A stretch of DNA of 7,627 nt. Origin: Clostridiales bacterium. GTDB taxonomy: Bacteria; Bacillota; Clostridia; Oscillospirales; Acutalibacteraceae. The first letter of the stretch is position 1. Each line of letters begins with the position of its first letter. Where the stretch lies: positions 1 to 7,627 of the forward strand of contig JAAYKB010000049.1 of NCBI GenBank assembly GCA_012522615.1. The letters run 5' to 3'. Both the position numbers and the translations under genes were made by a program. The notes beneath the pieces are model-generated. The model was not told the origin of the DNA. It searched no databases and was given only the letters and a program-made list of their open reading frames with translations. This document shows positions 5,901 through 7,627 of this stretch, piece after piece.

Positions 5901-6201
5901 GCTTGCCACCCTCAAGGTGCTGGGCTTTTACGATAACGAAACCGCCCTTTATCTCTACCGCGAAAACACCCTCATAACCCTGATAGGCATCGCGGCCGGT
6001 CTGCTGCTCGGTGTCGGACTGCTGTCATATGTCATAACCACCGCAGAGGTCGATATGGTCATGTTCGCCCGCCGCACCCATTGGTCAAACTATATCCTGT
6101 CATCCCTGATTACACTGAGCTTTGCGGCCATCGTCAACCTAATCATGTACCGCACGATAAACAGGATCGACATGGTGGAATCCATGAAAAGCGTCGAATA
6201 G
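2965..6201 (+). CDS. ABC permease with two FtsX domains and a long coiled-coil hairpin
   Basis: Membrane subunit of a MacB-type ABC complex. From the N-terminus: TM1 (about 19-41); an extracellular domain (about 45-265); an almost uninterrupted charged heptad region (about 266-520) rich in KLxDGEKEL-like units; TM2-4 (about 544-568, 595-620, 645-668) forming the first FtsX domain; TM5 (about 716-738); a second extracellular domain (about 745-940); and TM6-8 (about 945-972, 1003-1025, 1043-1066) forming the second FtsX domain. The heptad region breaks near 386-394 (QTNQP), giving two arms of about 120-126 residues, as expected for an antiparallel coiled-coil hairpin. At about 1078 residues it is longer than ordinary two-FtsX permeases. 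Start codons at 2965, 2968 (GTG) and 2971 share AAGGA (2956-2960). The ATG at 2971, overlapping the ATPase stop by one base and giving MKKAFNKDI, may be the true one. No separate adaptor gene lies nearby. The substrate is unknown. Confidence 0.92.
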   Translation: MVMKKAFNKDIAGQIRYNPRRFLAILSIVALGVAFYSGVRATSPNMRLTVDRYFDRFNASDIQLLSTMGFETQDIESIRQLKQVESVQPGYSADGFVLKNDSTLLLSFQSLDTERLKSRPDALLNRPELLSGRYPEAPDECLADVQLNELYGFNLDETITLQSNNDSDIKDSLKLLEYKIVGFVRSVQYISLQRGNSSKGEGTLNGFVMIPEQNFKMEVFTQAYIKSKDAESSRFSDTYQKSVDRLADSIEETGSKRNPERFTKIRSEAEQKLSDGRQKLADAEEQLAEGEKELTEGEQKLKDGEKELAANRKKYNTEIANGEKKLKDAEKELIKAKTELEKNQKELEQNKERLEQAEAELENTYKQLEQGRQELAALKSQIDLMEQTNQPAEQIDQLQALYEQTKARLDDGQRQYDQGIHELAAAKAELQKGETELKKGWDKYFAGKAEYEKNLTAFNKSKSEGAKKLDEAQNELASSKRKLEDARRKFEEEKPDALEKIEKAKKELKDGEKKLADLKEPEWIALDLQSNIGFASYRQDADRIAAIGLVFPLIFFLVAALVSLTTMTRMVEDDRTVIGVLKALGYSRFDIAMRYLVYSGLAAAIGIAIGILAGAAVFPRVIFDAYGILYDLPPILTPIHADSSLQAGMGAFFCAVVPSLAVCFKELTSTPASLMRPRAPKMGRRILLERLTVVWKRLNFSQKVTCRNLFRYKKRLLMTVFGIAGCTALVFTGFGLRDSITLMVPLQYDEIQKYDMAVNLRETAEKQDIDELKELLSADKSVKASIGFYQKGIELEKGKNKNDANLIVADNRDDFKKFVAFRDRRSGRPIELTDSGVVITEKVAKLLKIKAGDTVTLLVPDKPDVEVKVTALTENYVFHYIYMTQTLYNRLYGEEAAPNSVFGQLADTDKDTQSNLSKALIKLDYVSSVSFNTSLRKDFNDMVKAMDIVVVVLILSAAALAFIVLFSLTTINIDERRRELATLKVLGFYDNETALYLYRENTLITLIGIAAGLLLGVGLLSYVITTAEVDMVMFARRTHWSNYILSSLITLSFAAIVNLIMYRTINRIDMVESMKSVE

Positions 6202-6205
6202 AGAT

Positions 6206-6234
6206 ACAAAAAGACACCCGCCAAAGCGGGCGTC
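6206..6234 (-). terminator. Rho-independent terminator of the zinc-ribbon gene
   Basis: On the minus strand GACGCCCGC (6234-6226) and GCGGGTGTC (6221-6213) pair over 9 bp with loop TTTG, followed by five T's (6212-6208). One pair is G-U; on the plus strand it would be an A-C mismatch and no T tract follows. The terminator therefore serves the minus-strand gene whose stop lies 38 bp before it. Its tail reaches to within a few bases of the convergent permease stop. I see no plus-strand terminator for the ABC operon itself. Confidence 0.8.
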
Positions 6235-6272
6235 GGGTGCTGGCAACTATCTGAGGCGCGGTATATCCGACC

Positions 6273-6680
6273 TTAGAACAACACGCGGATGGGAAATTCG
6301 TGCCTGCATCTCGGACATACCGCCGTGTGCCTTCCCTTCCTTTTCGGCAGACGAAGCATGGCCTTGCATCTCGGACATTTGCGGAAGCAGTGAGTTTTCC
6401 TGTCCTCGAACCTCTTTTTATACAGCCTGCATTTTGTCTTGATTTTGTTCCACTGCTTTTCAAACGCCTGCCCTTCCCTCTGCCGTTTATAGATATTTCT
6501 CGACAATACCCTGAACAGGGCAAACCCGATAACAGCCAGCCCAACCAGATAAATCGGCCATAACCGGAGAAAGGAATTAATGCCGGTCAGGATAAAATAC
6601 AGCACAACCAAGGCATAAAACAATTTATCTACACCGTATCTGCCATACATAAATCTTGTAAGTCTATACCAGAAGTTCAC
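6273..6680 (-). CDS. Small membrane protein with C-terminal zinc ribbon
   Basis: I know of no function for this protein; proteins of this form recur, to my recollection, in Clostridia. The 135 residues fall in three parts: two hydrophobic segments (about 20-38 and 43-60) that should span the membrane; a basic linker with many Lys/Arg (61-100); and a compact ribbon with CPRC (102-105) and CPRC (122-125), the usual four-cysteine zinc site. Both termini are probably cytoplasmic, by the positive-inside tendency of the linker. The start is GTG at 6680, supported by GAGGGG (6694-6689) eight bases upstream; the nearby ATG at 6696 is out of frame. It is a single-gene unit with its own promoter (6740-6768) and terminator, convergent to the ABC operon. 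The ribbon could bind nucleic acid or simply stabilise a fold; nothing in context decides this. Confidence 0.85.
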   Translation of the reverse strand: MNFWYRLTRFMYGRYGVDKLFYALVVLYFILTGINSFLRLWPIYLVGLAVIGFALFRVLSRNIYKRQREGQAFEKQWNKIKTKCRLYKKRFEDRKTHCFRKCPRCKAMLRLPKRKGRHTAVCPRCRHEFPIRVLF

Positions 6681-6685
6681 GATAT

Positions 6686-6694
6686 CTTCCCCTC
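6686..6694 (-). promoter_or_regulatory. Ribosome binding site deciding a GTG start
   Basis: GAGGGGAAG on the minus strand, with the GAGGGG core eight bases before the GTG at 6680. It supports the GTG as initiator of the zinc-ribbon protein, since no in-frame ATG is available nearby. Confidence 0.65.
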
Positions 6695-6739
6695 ATGGTT
6701 CTTTAGTGCTAATACTAATATCTTTTATCATAACCTCAA

Positions 6740-6768
6740 TATATAGACAGAATGTAAACTCATTTCAA
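6740..6768 (-). promoter_or_regulatory. Sigma-A promoter of the zinc-ribbon gene
   Basis: On the minus strand TTGAAA (6768-6763), a 17-bp spacer, then TATATA (6745-6740). The predicted start near 6733 gives a leader of about 50 bases. The position between the upstream terminator (6802-6833) and the gene fits a separate transcription unit. Confidence 0.55.
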
Positions 6769-6801
6769 AATTTCTATTATCATTTGTGATATATAAAACA
6801 C

Positions 6802-6833
6802 AAAAACCCGCGGCAAGCGTCAGCTTGTGCAGG
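6802..6833 (-). terminator. Rho-independent terminator of the esterase gene
   Basis: On the minus strand CCTGC (6833-6829) pairs with GCGGG (6811-6807), and, inside a small asymmetric internal loop, CAAGC (6827-6823) pairs with GCTTG (6818-6814) around the tetraloop TGAC. Five T's follow (6806-6802), then more T-rich sequence. It lies 68 bp after the esterase stop codon. Confidence 0.7.
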
Positions 6834-6901
6834 CTTGTGATTCGTTGACAAAAAGACGGGCTTGAAAGATCGGACAAAAAATACAGTTATTTATATGTTG
6901 T

Positions 6902-7627
6902 TTAATTAACAGATGTTAAGTTTTCAAAGGCGCTGAAATATTTCATGCCGAGTTGGTATAGTGCTTCCCTGCAAAAATGTATTGTATCCTGGTTTCCGAT
7001 TTTTTGGTCATTTGATTGTAGCCCGGTTGTTTCTACAAACGCAGAATTGCCAATCGTTAAGCAAACCTCCTTGATTGCATTGATTACCGGCGTGCAGATT
7101 TCCATGTTTTCCGTTTTCCAATGCTGAACAAAGTCCCCGGCAATAAACGGCAGGTTTTCACAATCAAAAATTGTTCTTACATTATTAATAAGGGTTGACA
7201 GGTTATTATAATGCGTTTGAAAATCCGCATTTAAACTAGCATCTGTTTCACCTTGATGCCACAAGAATACAACCAGTTTATTTTTAGTGTTCATTGAAAT
7301 CGCAGTTTTTATCATCTCTATCATTCTTAAATATAAATCATCGTTCGGTTTCCAGCGGTTATCCAAAAAACCTGTACCGCCGATTGCAGCTCTGATTATC
7401 AGTACTTTTCGTCCGGTCATCAATTTGCCGCTTTCTATATATTCTCTTGCAAACGACAACGAAAAGTCACCTACAATAGAATTTCCCCAAATTCGTTCTT
7501 GAGCCATACTAATTGAAAAGTCGTTATTTAAATACCAGATATTATCATTTGCGGAGTACGGATTCTCTGCATCTCCAAATCCACATCCCTCACTATTTGA
7601 TTGCCCTGCCTGAATAATAATGTCAAA
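6902..7627 (-). CDS. SGNH/sialate O-acetylesterase-like esterase, 5' end cut off
   Basis: The reading frame continues without a stop through the right edge, so the gene is partial; 241 residues are visible. It belongs to the SGNH hydrolase group related to sialate O-acetylesterases and CE6 acetylxylan esterases, which remove acetyl groups from sugars. Visible blocks, numbered from the window edge: AGQSNSEG (7-14) with nucleophile Ser10; AIGGTG (81-86), oxyanion glycine block; WHQGETDA (123-130); and DTIHF with Asp214 and His217 completing the triad. The internal ATG at 7507 cannot be the start because it would drop the nucleophile block. Only a few N-terminal residues may be missing, since the GQSN block usually lies near the start of the domain; whether a signal peptide precedes it cannot be seen. 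Composition is clearly AT-richer than the genes to the left (sample 60-base lines at 7141 and 7321 have 30% and 38% GC, against 63% at 4861), suggesting separate ancestry. The substrate is not determinable. Confidence 0.88.
   Translation of the reverse strand, partial: FDIIIQAGQSNSEGCGFGDAENPYSANDNIWYLNNDFSISMAQERIWGNSIVGDFSLSFAREYIESGKLMTGRKVLIIRAAIGGTGFLDNRWKPNDDLYLRMIEMIKTAISMNTKNKLVVFLWHQGETDASLNADFQTHYNNLSTLINNVRTIFDCENLPFIAGDFVQHWKTENMEICTPVINAIKEVCLTIGNSAFVETTGLQSNDQKIGNQDTIHFCREALYQLGMKYFSAFENLTSVN

Noticed and set aside
6845..6873. Plus-strand TTGACA at 6845 as a promoter
   Set aside because: No acceptable -10 at 16-18 bp (the sequence there is AGATCG-like) and no plus-strand gene downstream.

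Overview
The window looks like chromosomal DNA from an endospore-forming member of the Clostridia, probably an Oscillospirales/Ruminococcaceae-like bacterium. The evidence is a complete dipicolinate synthase operon (spoVFA-spoVFB) behind a sequence that fits a sigma-K promoter, strong Gram-positive Shine-Dalgarno sequences, a two-gene FtsX/MacB-type ABC transporter typical of Firmicutes, and a small membrane/zinc-ribbon protein of a kind I associate with gut Clostridia. The placement is inference, since no 16S or other marker gene is present. By eye the core genes are moderately GC-rich, while the right end (from about 6700) is clearly AT-richer.

Layout. Positions 1-578 hold no credible gene. 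They contain a diverged direct duplication of about 130 bp (11-147 and 436-567), each copy carrying a hairpin that reads as a terminator on the minus strand. Between them lies a second duplicated block made of a C-rich motif plus 7-bp ATCTAAN repeats, and a perfect 8-bp palindrome. Positions 579-2017 (minus) are spoVFB and spoVFA, translationally coupled and probably transcribed in the mother cell from about 2041. Positions 2267-6201 (plus) are a divergent ABC transporter: an ATPase overlapping a permease of about 1078 residues with a long coiled-coil hairpin inserted in its first extracellular domain. Positions 6273-6680 (minus) are a small two-TM protein with a C-terminal CxxC...CxxC zinc ribbon, with its own promoter and terminator. 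From 6902 to beyond the right edge (minus) is an SGNH/sialate O-acetylesterase-like carbohydrate esterase, cut by the window but with its catalytic residues visible.

How the genes relate. SpoVFA and SpoVFB together make dipicolinic acid for the spore core. The ABC pair forms one export or mechanotransmission-type complex. I see no evidence linking the transporter, zinc-ribbon protein or esterase to sporulation. The points most worth following up are the nested intergenic repeats, a near-consensus vegetative promoter aimed antisense into spoVFB, and the unusually long coiled-coil hairpin of the permease, which has no adaptor gene beside it.
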